The notes below the pieces were generated by a model, which was given only the letters and a program-made list of their open reading frames with translations, was not told where the DNA came from and did not search any database. A stretch of DNA of 64,000 nucleotides from Ectobius pallidus (Eukaryota; Arthropoda; Insecta; Blattodea; Ectobiidae), in NCBI GenBank assembly GCA_964059195.1, contig CAXKWD010000005.1, positions 149,945,265 to 150,009,264 on the forward strand, in the 5' to 3' direction. Below, in pieces: positions 46,269 through 57,534 of this stretch (its first letter is position 1; each line of letters begins with the position of its first letter). A program made the translations under genes and the position numbers.

Positions 46269-46311
46269 AATAATAATAATAATAATAATAATAATTATTA
46301 TTATTATTATC
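46268..46311. repeat. Mirrored (AAT)n/(ATT)n microsatellite
   Basis: AAT units switch to ATT units at the centre, giving a self-complementary tract directly beside the tRNA end of the SINE. Confidence 0.85.
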
Positions 46312-47159
46312 TCGTAATTTTAACTTACTACCGTGAAATGAAATCCTTAATTGCACTCCCACAACACAATATAAAATCAAACGTAGGCCTATGGGTCACT
46401 CTCATGACCAACTGAGACAAAAACACTGGCACAATCTTATAATATGTAAATTATAACCAACCCTTGCATAGTCTAGTACTGAGAATAGGCCTAATAAAAA
46501 CGCAAAGTTTTCCTTATGTCCCACTTACCTACTAAAGGATCCTTAAACTACATAGGTAAATAAAACAAACGACATGATTGGTTAAATAAATTCCAAACCC
46601 TCCGTACGAGATTTTAATACGAGATTCATTGGTCACTGAGAATATCTGGAGATAAAGAAGATAGTATCAAATATTTTATATGGCATTCTCTCCCCCTAAT
46701 ATTAGTGAAGTATAAAGAGAGAATGGGAGTTTGAATGGGACGAATATATTAATAATGGCCGTGTATATTATAAGCAATGTTATTCTTGTTGCAGGGAGAT
46801 AAAAAAACCTGTTGAGAATGGCCGGTTTGGACCGTACGTTATTTATTACTGTTTCTATTTATGAGGTCCAGCGTGGTTGTATGCCAGCTTCCCCAGCTAA
46901 CAATCACGACTGCTTCTTCTCGTGTATGTCGCACATCATCAGTTCTGTCAGCGAATTTATCACAACTTAGGAATTTTCAACGAAATATTTTATAGGTGCT
47001 AGAGCGAAATTGTTAGCCCAATAAGAAAACAGTAACTCTGAAAATTGTCTGATAAAATATAATGTTTTTAATACCGTGAGTTTGTCCAAAGTTTCATAGG
47101 TTTATTAATAAACTTCATTTTTCTCCAGTAAGGGTGGTGTTATAATACATAGGCTATAA
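46312..47159. other. Non-coding DNA
   Basis: No feature recognised. Confidence 0.5.
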
Positions 47160-47616
47160 TACAGCGTGTCCATCTTATACCCTCATTTGAAAAGAAAATT
47201 TTTTCGATGGTTTGCCTTTAACTCGTCAAGTTTATTCTTTTAGTACAATATTCCTTATACAATGTACAGAATGCCCTGGATTAAAATTATCAAGGTAACT
47301 TAGGCCTACTTCTCCTTTTTGCGTTAATGATTAAAATTCCAATAAAATGTTTCTGTTAAAATCTTTTAAAATCACAAATCCTTAATTTTGTGTAGCCTAT
47401 AAGAATTAAAAGAACATTTTAACAGAAACATTTTAATGGAATTTTAATCACTGACGCAAAAAAGAGAAGTAGGCCTAAGTTATCTTTATAAGTTTAATCC
47501 AAGGTATTCTATATATTGTATAAGGAATATTGCACTAAAAGAATAAACGTGAGGAGTTAAAGGCAAACCATCGAAGAATTATTATTTTTAAATGAGGGTG
47601 TAAGGTGGGCATGGTA
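47160..47616. mobile_element. Foldback element with 215-bp arms
   Basis: The left arm (TTTCGATGGTTTGCCTTTAA, TTATTCTTTTAGTACAATAT, TAACTTAGGCCTACTTCTC, AAAATGTTTCTGTTAAAAT) is repeated in reverse complement on the right with about 88 percent identity. Only about 30-50 bases separate them near 47375. Ends TACAGCGTGTCCATCTTA and, inward, TACCATGCCCACCTTA suggest mariner-type termini with a TA target. Almost the whole element is arm. Confidence 0.75.
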
Positions 47617-49180
47617 CATTATATTTATTATCATAGGCTTAGTTTAAATCATAAGTCGGCCGAGGATTCCGCAGAAGTATCATTGACGTTAGCAGAATTT
47701 CTTTGCTGAAGGGCTATGCTAGTTATGCAGTCAGTATTCTCAAAATCCTTAGTACTGAGCACCCAAAATATTATAAAACATTATTTGGCAATAAAAATAA
47801 ATGTTAATTTCAGTACTGAAATATAAAACATACATAATTACAGTATGCCTTATTAGACTTCTTAGGTTTTTGGATCATTGTATCTTTGATATTTCAATTT
47901 TAATTTTAACCTAAGTTCTATTGTTTGTATAACTTTTCCATGTGGCAACTTATAACGAGGGAATTTTATGTAGATGAAAAATAGTAATTTGCAAACAGAA
48001 GTGTCAACGACATTCCATAAAGTAAGGAACTTCTCGGCAGTCATAGAGACAGCATAAAAAGAGAGCTTGCTGCTAAGAATAAAAACAAAATTGCAAACAC
48101 TAAATTTTAAATCAAATTTTCTTACACTTCTCTCAAAACTCGTCCTGGAGGGGGTGCATTTCAGATTAATTACACGTTTCGGGAAATCAAAAAAGTTTCG
48201 TGATATTTCGGGGATATAATTTGCTTAACAGTTATAATTTAACCAACTACAGCTAAATATAGCTAAGGAAAGATGGTTAGTAAAAAGAATCACGCTTAAC
48301 CTGTCACCGGTACGAAAAAATATGATTTCTGGCTATTACCTCTTTGTAAAATGAACCGTACTTTTCACTGCAAAAGCGACGAAAAAATAGTTCACAATCA
48401 AATCGCGGGATTTGCATTTATTTTAAACACTGAACCGCTCTCTTGAACAGCTTCTAATAGGCTATATAATAAGGGGCAAAAGAGGCGTCCCACATAGGCC
48501 TAAGAGATTTTCCTCCGAAGCAAGGTACCATAGTAGTTCCATCTGGACGTTTACCATCCGAAATATACTGGAATGGCTGGAATATAAATTCTGCATATGT
48601 AGGACAAGTGGATAATTCAAGGCACATTGGCCCTTCGTTTGCTTATTTCAGCTACTTAAACGTAGCAGTTGAAACAAAGATAACAAAGAGAGGAATAGAG
48701 AGGAATCCTGCTACCATCAACCTGTACCTAAACCTAATATATAACTAGAGGACATGAATGCTGTATGTCAGTTATGCATGAAGCTTGTCTCCTAACGCAG
48801 GCATGTAATACTAGGGTCTGCATATGGGATTGGCTGCATTCGGTGTCATTTTCAAATCAAAAGGAGCTGCAACTAACTAAATCCAATCTAGTGGGCAGCT
48901 TCTGGAATCACAGACAATATGAGGTCAACCGAATCACAACTACACCCCTTGGTATTTCCTTTTTATTATTGTCTTCACTTCATCATCAGGCCAACCTTTA
49001 AAAACAATAATAATAAAGGATTACAGAGTCAAGGTGCAATTCGAAAAGAATGGATGCCTTCAAATCTTCGTACTGTCCTCAGCTCTTCCTCAGGGTGTGA
49101 TGTGTAAGTTATTTGTGTATATTTCACAAAAAGCATAGATAAATATATTATTACTATATTATTCTGGAATCAATCGTAAC
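47617..49180. other. Non-coding DNA
   Basis: No convincing feature; frames up to 78 codons have no recognisable content. Confidence 0.5.
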
Positions 49181-49280
49181 AGTTTTATCATAGGTAATCC
49201 CACGAGAGTTGACGAATTTATCTGATGAAACTCGTCTACTAGAGTTGGATTTATTAAAACTATTCCATGAATAAAAATGT
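49181..49280. repeat. Small palindromic element, copy 3
   Basis: TTTATCATAGGTAATCCCAC, GAGAGTTGACGAATTTATCT, GATGAAACTCGTC, then TTGGATTTATTAAAACTAT and TCCATGAAT. Same order as copy 1 at 5511, including the non-palindromic right tail. Confidence 0.7.
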
Positions 49281-49293
49281 AACGAATTATACA

Positions 49294-49336
<43 letters not shown>
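49294..49336. repeat. (TAA)n microsatellite
   Basis: Pure trinucleotide run of about 42 bases just right of the palindromic element. Confidence 0.95.
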
Positions 49337-49339
<3 letters not shown>

Positions 49340-49484
49340 CTTATTTCATTCGTAATAGGCCCTTTTCATTAAAACGTTTCTTGTAAGTTATTAATTCATT
49401 AGTTAATTCATAATTAATTAATTCCTAGTATGTATGCCTATAACCCTTTGCGAACTATTTTGGAATAAGATGTAGATCTCCATG

Positions 49485-49745
49485 ATAGCTTGCCCGTATA
49501 TGGATAAGTGGTTCATGGGTTCAAGTTCAAATTCGGCCGAGATCGTCGACAGGAAGTCCTCCGGCAGGGCCCCGCGTCATATTTACGATCGGTTCATGAA
49601 CTTCAGAAAGGAAATTAGAGCCTCTGGACAAAATGTCCCTGCGTTTTGACGTCCTAACCCTATTTTTCTCCTAGAGGGTCGTCAAGTCTATGGCCTAGCA
49701 CCAGACACTATCTCTACACATAGGAATACAAGTGTAACTAAATTT
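49485..49745 (+). mobile_element. SINE-like sequence with tRNA-like head
   Basis: A box-A-like TGGATAAGTGGTTCATGGGT and box-B-like GGTTCAAGTTCAAATTCGGC begin a G+C-richer body (GTCGACAGGAAGTCCTCCGG, TCGTCAAGTCTATGGCC). Boxes are imperfect and no second copy was seen. Confidence 0.4.
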
Positions 49746-49964
49746 GGTAATGAATTTTCCCCGGAAACGGAGTATGGATTTTATTAAAGTATAATGTGCG
49801 TATTTCTGTTAATAATCAAGTCATAAATTAATTATAATAATTTAATGGATGACTTCTTATGCAGATCATCATTCAGAGTTGTTTCTCAAGGTAAAGATTG
49901 AAATGATCCGAAGCCTAGCATGTCTTCACTGTATCTAGGCGTAATATTTAATTTTGTGAATTTT

Positions 49965-50405
49965 TCTTGTCCACCGCTGTGGCGTTCGCTCCTCTCAAGC
50001 AGCGGGCCCGGGTTCAAATCCTCGTTGGAAGAAGTTCCTAGGTGGGTTTTTCCAGGGGTTTCCCTCACCTGTGAGACTATGTCAGGTAATTTTAGGCCCT
50101 TGTGGTCCCCGAATTTCATCTGGCCGTCATATTATCATCTTCATCCCATCCTCGCCTTGTTTGCAGTCTTTCTGTGTGTGTGTGAATGGTGTGTCTCGTC
50201 CTATGTGTTCGTGTTGTCTCGGAGGTGGCCCCGGCATTGGGCTGATCACTCATCCGGGGAGGCCCTCCATGCCCTTGTCTGGTAAAAAAAAAATGCAGGC
50301 CTATGCGATCCATAGATAGTCCCATTCCCGACAGGTCGCGGCCCTGTAAGGCCCGGATCGCTTGAGTCTCTTAAATGTCCCTAAAAGGGAGAGGTGAAAT
50401 GAAGG
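49965..50405 (+). mobile_element. SINE family 1, copy B, fullest copy
   Basis: The head has GTCCACCGCTGTGGCGTTCG and box B CCCGGGTTCAAATCC. The body has CTGTGAGACTATGTCAGGTA, TCATCTTCATCCCATCC, ATCCGGGGAGGCCCTCCA. The 3' end is AAGGCCCGGATCGCTTGAG, then CTAAAAGGGAGAGGTGAAAT. Total about 440 bases, long for a SINE. A 121-codon frame across it is an artefact. Confidence 0.75.
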
Positions 50406-50884
50406 GAGAGAGAGAGAGAGGGATTTTCTTCTTTTCAGCATCCTAGAATGTACCGTATTTTATTGCATCAAAGTAGGAAGGAATACCAGCATATAATCCA
50501 CTTGTGAAAGCAGTGGCTTGTGAAATGTGTTTTGTAAACAATAGTGAATGAATAATAATACTTTGTAGTATGATAGCTATCAGTTATTTTGTAAAGAAAA
50601 GGGTTGGAACTGTGGCAGTAATAATTGCCACGATACAATCAAATAACACGATAAGTTGTCACAAGTGATAAAGAAATTATTGTAATAAGTGTAATTTGAA
50701 AATTACACCTTGTAAATTGTAACTGACACGGGAAAGGATTTATGAAAGACAAATAAGTTATGTAACTGCATGTTAAGAAAACTGAAGTAACATATTATGC
50801 ACTAATTAAAACGGAGTTTCAATTGAAGTAATGATATACACTGCTAATTATAAAATAAACATTGTCGCTAATGATAATAATAAG
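50406..50884. other. AT-rich non-coding DNA
   Basis: Begins with a short (GA)n run at 50403-50421; nothing else recognised. Confidence 0.5.
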
Positions 50885-50970
50885 GTGAACTCTGGCTTAG
50901 CTCAGTTGGCAGAGCATTGGCACGGATAGCCAAAGGTCCTGGATTCAAATCCCAATGTCCCATAGAGACA
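50885..50970 (+). mobile_element. tRNA-like sequence, probably a SINE head, not a tRNA gene
   Basis: Box A TGGCTTAGCTCAGTTGGCAG and box B TCCTGGATTCAAATCCC are good. An anticodon-arm-like TTGGC...GCCAA with a 7-base loop can be drawn. The loop lacks the invariant T before the anticodon, and the two ends do not pair as an acceptor stem. It resembles the 7870-7990 SINE head. Confidence 0.45.
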
Positions 50971-51497
50971 ATAATCTGTGGTTCACGAATGCATATACAC
51001 GTATCTATTGTCACTAATGCATCCAATATATTCAAACAGTGTATTGTTCAGGTTCTTTCAACGATTCTATCCAAACGTTTCATGCTACGAAAATTTGAAG
51101 ACAACTCCCACTCTCGAGTGTAAAATTGTCTTCAAGTTGATCGCAGCGTATCTTTTACGTGAGTCTTAAAGATTCAGGATGAAGAGTAGATATTAGATTA
51201 TTTTCTGGACGTGATGTTTACTGTTTACTTAATTACTAGTGTGATATAGCTCCAAGAAAAACAACTTATAGGCCTATAACTTTAACCTTGTGACTTAATA
51301 GAACTGTACACCAGCAAATTTTGTACAATTTGACTATTTTATTCGCAGGATATTATATGGTTTATATCCCCTGAGTATATTAGATAGGCCTACATACATC
51401 AAGTTGTGTATTGTTATATGACTATACAAGTCAAAGAGTTGCATAAATCACCTTTCCTGAATTAGTAGCCACAATCTAGCATTTGGGAAAAAGTACA

Positions 51498-51748
51498 TCA
51501 ACCCTTTCTGAGCTGAATTTTCATATTTATATAAACATCTATGGAATGAAACCGTCAGTGGATTATAAAGTTTGATGTCCATAGGAAAGATTTCAGTGAA
51601 ACAACTGGTGTCTACGAATGTTAACCGTTAACGAAAATAAAAATCCGCATATTTTAACACAGATCGTTAATCAGTTATTGAATAATTTTGCTTTTATATA
51701 GATTTTTATGCTGACGAATTTATACGTCGGTAGCAGTTAAAAGGTTAA
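51498..51748 (+). mobile_element. TTAA-type non-autonomous element (tentative)
   Basis: Left TCAACCCTTTCTGAGCTGAA (TTAA with one change). The right end read inward is TTAACCTTTTAACTGCTACC. TTAA sites and CCYTTT starts suggest piggyBac-type mobilisation. Related pieces lie at 13065-13210 and 22420-22465. Confidence 0.45.
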
Positions 51749-52084
51749 AAAAGAACAGCTTCGCTGAAAGAAGTCATATTTACTTTATTAACGTTCTGGG
51801 TTTCCTTTGGTTGAGAGAACTTACTGTAATTGAGGGAAAACTATAGGGTGGATTATTTTTAATTCAGCTGCGTTTATAGGCCTATTCCGTTTAGCTACGA
51901 GGCCATATAAGGAGTTCGGGATCTGTGTCTGTACAGTAGGATAGTCCATGGAACTACTGATTGTCAATTATATCTATTATTGGTGTATTTTATGGATTGC
52001 ATTTCAACTGATTAATTTAAATGAATATGATACAGAATGAAATTGTGAGGATGATTCATGGTATGTAAATATCCAGTTCGGTAT

Positions 52085-52215
52085 TTGCCATTACGACTGG
52101 GGAAACCATGAAAAAACCCATGTCAAATTGGCCGGCCATGGGATTTGAACCTGGGACCTCCCGAATGCGAGTCCAAGACGTTACAATCTCGGTCACCTCG
52201 CTCGGTAGGGTGGGT
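52085..52215 (-). mobile_element. SINE family 6, copy 2
   Basis: On the minus strand CGAGCGAGGTGACCGAGATT leads to box B CCCAGGTTCAAATCCCATGG, then AATTTGACATGGGTTTTTTC and ATGGTTTCCCCAGTCG. It shares head layout and tail with 37345-37462. Confidence 0.6.
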
Positions 52216-52429
52216 TTGTCTAGATTTTAACTTATGGTAAATAATTTAAAATGTAATGAGCAGAAAAGCATAATGAGATAATGAGCAAAACATTATCTCG
52301 TATATGCATAAACATTATGCATTTATTTCATATAAGCAATCTTATTTATTTTTATTCTTATTTTTTTTACCTAAAACTATAATATGTATGTTTTTTTTAA
52401 ATATAATTTTCAAAATATAATTTTAGTAT

Positions 52430-52592
52430 GAATGAACTGACCCCGAACACGAGCTATGCTCATGCGGGGCAAATAATACTCTTTTCAAATTGTACAAATT
52501 GTGTGTATATTATTTGTATTTGTAATAATTTTGTATCAATTTGTATTTTTTAATTTGTAATAAACTTAATTTGTAATTAAAAAAAAAATTGT
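52430..52592 (+). mobile_element. LINE-type 3' end with A tail
   Basis: GAACTGACCCCGAACACGAG, CTATGCTCATGCGGGG forms a short hairpin. It is followed by repeated TTTGTA-rich sequence and AATAAACTTAATTTGTAATT plus about ten A residues. An AATAAA signal 15-20 bases before the A run fits a retrotransposed 3' end. Severely 5'-truncated. Confidence 0.6.
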
Positions 52593-52806
52593 CATGCCAA
52601 CGCCGCCACTAACGTCTGGTAGGGTTTACAGGGCTTTTCCCCAGGCCTAGGGTAAGTTTTCGCAAGTTGAGACTATTTCACCCCTATGAGATGATGGGGT
52701 GGTGATGGAAACGAAGTGGATAGATGGGAATCCCAATCCAGCCGGGAATCGAATGCGGATGGCCGGGGTAGAAGGCAGGCGCGCTACCGACGAATCCTCG
52801 GTGGCG
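52593..52806 (-). mobile_element. SINE family 5 with tRNA head
   Basis: The minus strand begins CGCCACCGAGGATTCGTCGG, with box A TCGGTAGCGCGCCTGCC and box B GCATTCGATTCCCGGC. The body has CATCACCACCCCATCTCATA and CCTAGGCCTGGGGAAAAGCC. Its 3' side abuts the LINE A tail at 52592. Confidence 0.6.
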
Positions 52807-53465
52807 AAGAGTGTACTTCCTCTTCTTTTAAGTTAGTATCAATGATACAGATACCAGTAGTTTAAGTAATTACACTATTTGTCTCAATACTGAACCGGTG
52901 GTTACACAGTATTATGAATGTATGGATGCTCCTAATAGTAGTATGTGACACCCAGTCAGTAGATATATCAAAGACCTAGATGATTGTATATATCTATATT
53001 AGTTATAGGCCTACAGTGTATCAAAAATTAATTTGGCATTGAAACAAATTATTGCCCAAATGCACAAAACTGTGACTAAAATAATGTTGTAAAAGAAAAT
53101 ATATCATGTAGTATTACTTTGTAATGGAGCATGAGATTTATGAAGAATAAAATAATAAAAAAAAAAAACAGTCATTATGAGAAAGTTTGCACATTCGTAC
53201 GCAGCCAAAAGCCACGAGATACTGGAGAGATCGTTCGGTGAACAAAACCCATCGGTCCTATGTATGCAGTGCATATAATTTACTATCACGAGACCCATAT
53301 TTTATTCAACCCATCTCTACCTGACGATTTTTGAAGTTCGAGCTCACACAACACGACAAAAAACAGTTATTACTTATGTTTTGACCAGGCAGCTTCTTCT
53401 GCCGTACTTTTCATTTGACCAGAAAGTCATTGCAGTAACAGTATTTAATCTTAATTTATTTCCCT

Positions 53466-53905
53466 GAGTTTTACCGCTTCTCCTTGTAGGTATATTTACG
53501 CGGCCAACGCCCCCCGGGCCTTACAAGACCCCGACCCATTGGAAGAGAGAGTTTCTATGGAACACATACATACTTTCTTGACCAGACAAATACATGGAGG
53601 ACCTCCCCTAATGAGTGATCAGCCCAATCCCGGGGCCACCTCCGAGACAGCGCGAACATATAGGATGATACACACTAGTCACACATTTACACATTCGTTC
53701 ATTCCGAACAATGCGTGGATGGGATGAAGATGACAAGGACGGCCAGATTATATCAGGGGACCACAAGAGCCTAAAATTACCCGACATTGTCGTATAGCTG
53801 AGATAAAACCCCGAGAAAAACCACACTTAAGTAACTTGTACTGACCAGGAATGGAACCCAGGTCTGCTGCGTGAGAGTACTGAACGTATCTCCTGCGCCA
53901 TTTAA
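53466..53905 (-). mobile_element. SINE family 1, copy C, inverted
   Basis: Reverse complement of the family 1 body: GGAGGACCTCCCCTAATGAG, GATGGGATGAAGATGA, CCTAAAATTACCCGACATTG. The box B region (CAGGAATGGAACCCAGG on the plus strand) is recognisable but worn. Confidence 0.75.
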
Positions 53906-54260
53906 TCTTCCAATTTTAAAATAACAAACATATATGCCTAAGGTTCCTTCAATGTTTATTCTTAACTCATACCATAAGGCGAGGTCATTCTTCAGCTATT
54001 CATACAAGTAGGATACTTTCTTACCCAGGCTTTAGGTCTCAACTTCATGAAAGAAAACATTTCGTAGACATTTTCTTCCCACCAATTAGTTCTACGAATT
54101 AGGCAAATATTTTTCATGTAGATTACTGTCAACAGCGTATGTTAAGTAGGCCTACGTACATCAATAAATAATTTAATAAACAGATATTTCCTACAGAGAT
54201 ATTTCTTGGTCATTTTTAGAGTTATACAGTATCTAGTCCGAAAGTTAATGCTCTATCAGA
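53906..54260. other. AT-rich non-coding DNA
   Basis: No feature recognised. Confidence 0.5.
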
Positions 54261-54621
54261 AGACGAAATATGCACGAAAATAAGTTCTAAGATTTGCAAA
54301 ATATGCTCCAGAACCCATGAAAAAGGCCTATGCTTTATTTTAAGTAATTTTTATACTTTAAGTTCCCTTGTTAGCTGAATTAGACGATAAGTTACAAACA
54401 ATAGTATAAGTTATATAAATTACATTACAAACTTAAAAAATAGCAAGACGAAATATGCACGAAAATAAGTTCTAAGATTTGCAATACATGCTCCAGAACC
54501 CATCAAAAAGGCCTATGCTCTATTTTAAGTAATTTTTATACTTTAAGTTCCCTTGTTGGCTGAATTAGACGATAAGTTACAAACAATAGTATAAGTTATA
54601 TAAATTACATTACAAACTTGA
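54261..54621 (+). repeat. Two tandem 185-bp units
   Basis: Each unit has AGACGAAATATGCACGAAAA, ATGCTCCAGAACCCAT, AAAGGCCTATGC (part A1), then TTTAAGTTCCCTTGTT, CTGAATTAGACGATAAGTTA, ACAATAGTATAAGTTATAT (part A2). The units are almost identical. A further A1 lies in the loop of the foldback (55462-55553) and a further A2 just beyond its right arm (56443-56537). Confidence 0.85.
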
Positions 54622-55290
54622 AAAAATCCCTTTAGGCAGGCCTACAGGCGGAGGTAGATTTTGAAGTGCTTTTGGTATAATTTATTGTCGCTGCATAGCA
54701 CTCTTCTTCTTTAGCCTTGGCATGGCAAACCTGCAGTAAAGAGGAAGAGCCTACAATCAATTGTTTTGACAACAATAATAGGATATAATATTCTGGGAGG
54801 CCGTGCGCAAGATCAGCAATGAATAAAATTAGCAAAGCCGCTAAACAAGACAAAATTATGATATTATAATAATTCTTTCAAGTGTTATTATGTTCAAACA
54901 TTAAAATCTCGCGTCATATGAGAGCTATCAAGAAACTATTTATTGATTTGTAGAGTACTCATCAAGAGCTTTTCAACGATACCCCACAAGACGTGGTTTC
55001 AAAAGTTTCGAATTTTCATCCCCCACCCCCACCCCCACCCTCACTCGAACCCCCGAATCGTTGGTGTCACTGTGAACTCCATAGGGAGTACTCTAATTTA
55101 TTCAAACAAAGTTTTCCTCTATACTTCATAGGGGCCGAGATATACATTTTTAAAAATTTCAACCCCCTCCCCCGACCACCCCCTTGGGCCAATTTTGCTC
55201 ATTAACGAACTTGTCCGAACTATTGGGCCTAGAAATAACATATTAAAATTTGGTTCAAATATCTTCAAAATTACGGCCGCTATCGTGTAA

Positions 55291-55337
<47 letters not shown>

Positions 55338-55691
55338 TCACAAATTTTTTTTTTTGACGGGCGGTGGTTTCGTACTTAGGGGAGCATGAAACGTAAATAT
55401 ATGAAAGAATTTTTCGAAAATCATAAAGTGGTATCCATTTCTTCGAAAATCTACCTAAAAATAGCAAGACGAAATATGCACGAAAATAAGTCCTAAGATT
55501 TTCAAAATATGCTCCAGAACCCATGAAAAAGGCCTATGCTCTATTTTAAGTAATTTTTAGGTAGATTTCGAAGAAAATCTACCTATTGCAATGGATACCA
55601 CTTTATGATTTTCGAAAAATTCTTTCATATCTTTACGTTTCATGCTCCCCTAAGTACGAAACCACCGCCCGTTCAAAAAAAAATCTTGTGA

Positions 55692-55765
<74 letters not shown>

Positions 55766-56442
55766 TATATCTTTACACGATAGCGGCCGTAATTTTGAAG
55801 ATATTTGAACCAAATTTTAATATGTTATTTCTAGGCCCAATAGTTCGGACAAGTTCGTTAATGAGCAAAATTGGCCCAAGGGGGTGGTCGGGGGAGGGGG
55901 TTGAAATTTTTAAAAATGTATATCTCGGCCCCTATGAAGTATAGAGGGAAACTTTGTTTGAATAAATTAGAGTACTCCCTATGGAGTTCACAGTGACACC
56001 AACGATTCGGGGGTTCGAGTGAGGGTGGGGGTGGGGGTGGGGGATGAAAATTCGAAACTTTTGAAACCACGTCTTGTGGGGTATCGTTGAAAAGCTCTTG
56101 ATGAGTACTCTACAAATCAATAAATAGTTTCTTGATAGCTCTCATATGACGCGATATTTTAATGTTTGAAAATAATAACACTTGAAAGAATTATTATAAT
56201 ATCATAATTTTGTCTTGTTTAGCGGCTTTGCTAATTTTATTCATTGCTGATCTTGCGCCCGGCCTCCCAGAATATTATATCCTATTATTGTTGTCAAAAC
56301 AATTGATTGTAGGCTCTTCCTCTTTACTGCAGGTTTGCCATGCCAAGGCTAAAGAAGAAGAGTGCTATGCAGCGACAATAAATTAAACCAAAAGCACTTC
56401 GAAATCTACCTCCGCCTGTAGGCCTGCCTAAAGGGATTTTTT
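54622..56442. mobile_element. Large inverted repeat (foldback), arms about 840 and 890 bp
   Basis: The left arm 54622-55461 and right arm 55554-56442 are reverse complements at roughly 98-99 percent by eye, apart from an (AT)n tract that is about 43 bases at left and over 70 at right, and about 15 extra bases at the inner edge of the right arm. Both arms contain CCCACCCCCACCCCCACCCT and CGAACCCCCGAATCG. Each arm starts and ends with inward GGTAGATTT(C/T)GAAG-like sequence, so one arm may itself be a transposon. The 92-base loop is part A1 of the adjacent tandem repeat. Small frames in the two arms are identical only because the DNA is. Confidence 0.85.
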
Positions 56443-56537
56443 ATTCTTTAAGTTCCCTTGTTAGCTGAATTAGACGATAAGTTACAAACAATAGTATAAG
56501 TTATATCAATTCTATTACAAACTTAAAAAATAGCAAG
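56443..56537 (+). repeat. Detached A2 half of the 185-bp unit
   Basis: TTTAAGTTCCCTTGTTAGCT through ACTTAAAAAATAGCAAG matches the second half of the tandem units left of the foldback. Confidence 0.75.
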
Positions 56538-57534
56538 GTCAATCCAAAAACTTTTAGCAAATTGAAAACCAATGAAGTGAAACTCGCTTTAGGCATAATG
56601 CTGTCTAATCACTTCCGAAAACATTAGGCTATATAGGTACTGTCAATTATTGTACAGTTAGTTCTGTAAACATTCACCTTGACAAAATATGCTGTAAAGG
56701 TTCGAATTAACAGAGAATGCACAATATTTAAAATGTATCAAAAATATGCCGTTAGGAATCTGAAAAATAGATAAAATATGCAACAATATCTCAAATCTAA
56801 CAAAATATGCAAAATGAAACCGTCACTTTTCTGCTATTTCGTTCATGTCTTGTACTTATTTTAACATCAGCATATAATAAAAAATATGAGTTTTCATAGT
56901 GTTTCGGGCCATAGGTAGCCTATAACGTTCTTAATGTTATTATTTATGCTAGTCCTAATGCTTTAACTGTACATAGAAGCCAATACATGGTCAATGCGTT
57001 TTTCTGTTTCTGACTAAGCAATTCTTCACAATGCAGAAATTGCTTTATTAATAAATCAGTATGTCGGAAGTGATGAAAAATAATTCAATGGCCATTAAAA
57101 CAAAACTTACCAGTATAAGAAATAAAAAAGAAAGACACGAAACAAAACATTAATTTCTTTCCACTTTTATTCTATCTGTCGCATGGCGTACTGCTCCTGT
57201 AATATATTAAATTACTATCGCTACTAAAAAAGTTAATGTAATAACAAGTACAGACGCGTTTTGACAACTTGATTTTAAAAACGCATTTGCAAGGGAGCAA
57301 AAAATAACTTTTTTTTTGCTATGCATGAACCATTACCTAACATACTTGCTGCTTGGTCTTATAAACTCATTCATGGATGGCATACAGAGATTTTCAGTAC
57401 CACATTAGATGTAATAAAGTAATTTGTGTATGAAATTTTAGTACTCGTGATGATTGACGTAAGTAGCACTTGTAATCAATTACATAGGTGGAACGGTATA
57501 AGTTACAATAATTGTAACCGTTTTGTAATTGTAA
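56538..57534. other. AT-rich DNA with AAATATGC motifs
   Basis: AAATATGC recurs several times at 56685-56815, as in the bodies of hAT-type repeats here, but I could not find termini. Otherwise empty. Confidence 0.4.

Noticed and set aside
49886..50325. Frames of 69-121 codons on both strands
   Set aside because: Shadow of SINE family 1 copy B.
50885..50970. Candidate tRNA gene
   Set aside because: Ends do not form an acceptor stem and the base before the anticodon is not T; it resembles a SINE head found elsewhere.
54993..56070. Identical 70-codon proline-rich frames on opposite strands
   Set aside because: Identity is explained by the DNA inverted repeat; no start context, splice sites or known domain.
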